NCBI GenBank assembly: GCA_009392675.1
Contig: VFFY01000092.1
Span: 1-5,414 of the forward strand
Origin: SAR202 cluster bacterium
GTDB taxonomy: Bacteria > Chloroflexota > Dehalococcoidia > Lucifugimonadales > UBA826
DNA: 5,414 nucleotides
Direction: 5' to 3'
A model generated the notes under the pieces. It saw nothing but the letters and a program-made list of their open reading frames with translations, was not told the origin of the DNA and did no database searches. Position 1 is the first letter of the stretch. Every line of letters begins with the position of its first letter. A program made the position numbers and the translations under genes. This document shows positions 4,344 to 5,414 of the stretch, one piece after another.

Positions 4344-5414
4344 ATGTCTCCAGTTTTTGCCGACGGCAAAGAATATCCGATAAGCCCTCAAAAAACGATA
4401 TTTGATTACGCTGATAATCTTGAGGTTCGAGTTCCGACCGCATGTGGCAGAAATGGGGAATGCCATGAGTGCGTGGTGGAAATAAAAAAAGGAATGGAAT
4501 CTCTAAACCACCTAACCCAAGAAGAAACTTTCCTAAGAGGTAATTACAGGTTGGCCTGTCAAGCTGTAGTCGAAGATTTAACATCGGATGTGGAATTTAG
4601 CACACTAAGAAGACAACCGAAAATTTTAACCTCAGGAGTGAAGAGGCTTGTTAATTTAGATAGCCTTGCTACCAAAAGAGCTGACAGAGTTTTCATAGCG
4701 GAAGTGGATGTGGACAGATATCAGGGACACATTTTAGGCTTGGCAGGGGATATTGGGACCACAACCATAGTGTTAAGCATCGTAGACCTGGAAAGTGGAG
4801 ACACCTTAGCCACTTCCTCTTTTGAAAACCCCCAAAGATTCGGGGGGTCTGATGTAATGAACAGAATTTCCTATGATGGTGGACCAAATAAAGGTGAATT
4901 AAAAAAAGTATTACTGTCATCGATCAATTATGAAATAGGTGAAATGCTTAGGGAACATAAAATTCATCGAAGAAGAATTTATGACGCTGTACTAGTCGGA
5001 AACACTACGATGAGGGACATCCTTTTTGGTGTAAATGTACAAACCGTGGGCGAAAAACCCTATAAATCGATTATTCAACATGATATGGAATCCGGTTCAC
5101 GAGAATCCACTGCGATTAATATAAGTGCAAAAGAACTTGGTCTACGAATATTCCCTCAGGCCCGAATCTATAGCGGTCCTATAATTGGGTGCCATGTAGG
5201 TGCAGATGTAGCAGCGGACTTACTGGCGATAACGGCTGATGAAACCGAAAACCCTATAATGTTAGTGGATATAGGCACCAATACTGAAGTTGTAATAGGA
5301 ACCAGAGATAAAATGGTCGCAGCCTCCTGCCCTGCTGGGCCCGCTTTTGAGGGTGGTGAGGTAACATACGGGATGCCTGGGTACGAAGGGGCTGTTGAAT
5401 CCGTGAAAATCCGA
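4344..5414 (+). CDS. Corrinoid reactivation protein, [2Fe-2S]/ASKHA (partial)
   Basis: The reading frame is open to the window edge; 357 residues are seen, and full-length relatives are usually about 550-650. Residues 1-90 are a plant-type ferredoxin domain with C34-x5-C40-x2-C43-x28-C72 holding a [2Fe-2S] cluster. A linker (about 91-130) leads to the RACo/DUF4445 ASKHA ATPase-like domain, with the phosphate loop GDIGTTT (135-141), NPQRFGGSDVMNRIS (162-176), a VGNTTM motif, a second VDIGTNTEVVIG strand-loop, and CPAGPAFEGG near the end of the window. This family (RACo, RamA-like and relatives) performs ATP-driven reduction of Co(II) corrinoid to the active Co(I) state. RamA itself uses 4Fe-4S clusters; the ferredoxin type seen here is closer to RACo. 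The ATG has AAGG 9 bases upstream, and an in-frame stop at 4329-4331 rules out earlier starts. The client is almost certainly the corrinoid protein encoded upstream. Confidence 0.92.
   Translation, partial: MSPVFADGKEYPISPQKTIFDYADNLEVRVPTACGRNGECHECVVEIKKGMESLNHLTQEETFLRGNYRLACQAVVEDLTSDVEFSTLRRQPKILTSGVKRLVNLDSLATKRADRVFIAEVDVDRYQGHILGLAGDIGTTTIVLSIVDLESGDTLATSSFENPQRFGGSDVMNRISYDGGPNKGELKKVLLSSINYEIGEMLREHKIHRRRIYDAVLVGNTTMRDILFGVNVQTVGEKPYKSIIQHDMESGSRESTAINISAKELGLRIFPQARIYSGPIIGCHVGADVAADLLAITADETENPIMLVDIGTNTEVVIGTRDKMVAASCPAGPAFEGGEVTYGMPGYEGAVESVKIR

Noticed and set aside
1..5414. CRISPR array, transposon ends, tRNA or rRNA
   Set aside because: No regularly spaced direct repeats, transposase-like frames, tRNA cloverleaf or conserved rRNA stretches were seen while reading both strands.

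Overview
The window holds one co-directional (+ strand) gene cluster for corrinoid (vitamin B12)-dependent methyl transfer, with seven genes I can support. AGGA/AAGGAG-type ribosome binding sites, a TTG start, roughly mid-40s % GC by eye, and frequent ATA and AGA/AGG codons fit a moderately AT-rich bacterium. The gene set recalls clusters I know from marine Alphaproteobacteria and from Chloroflexota of the SAR202/Dehalococcoidia type. The codon use leans me towards the latter, but this is a weak inference and no marker gene is present.

Layout. Positions 1-124 are non-coding, with a perfect TATAAT and a good ribosome binding site for the first gene. 125-466 encodes a small protein of the family misleadingly called 'Virulence factor'. 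482-1384 encodes a zinc homocysteine S-methyltransferase domain protein. 1387-2061 is an unrecognised 224-residue protein that starts two bases after the previous stop. 2081-3118 encodes a uroporphyrinogen-decarboxylase-fold methyltransferase with the zinc motif of the MtaA/MtbA/CmuA group, so it is not a haem enzyme. A 108-base gap with two TATAAT boxes and small dyads follows. 3227-3985 encodes a corrinoid-carrying protein with the DLHDIGKN cobalamin motif. 4020-4265 encodes an 81-residue four-cysteine protein that I do not recognise. After a 78-base gap with a small dyad, 4344 to the window end is the first 357 residues of a [2Fe-2S]/ASKHA corrinoid reactivase (RACo/RamA-like, DUF4445), cut off by the window edge.

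How the genes may work together (inference). The corrinoid protein would carry the methyl group. The UroD-type enzyme would move it between cobalamin and a second partner, which could be an unknown methylated growth substrate. The homocysteine methyltransferase would pass it to homocysteine to form methionine. The reactivase would reduce Co(II) corrinoid that has been oxidised by accident. In modular terms this resembles a methionine synthase (MetH) broken into separate polypeptides, with RamA-like reactivation in place of the AdoMet-dependent reactivation domain. No pterin-binding methyltetrahydrofolate module is visible, so the methyl donor is open. The three companion proteins (the 'Virulence factor' homologue, the 224-residue protein and the four-cysteine protein) are the least understood part and the best candidates for new components.
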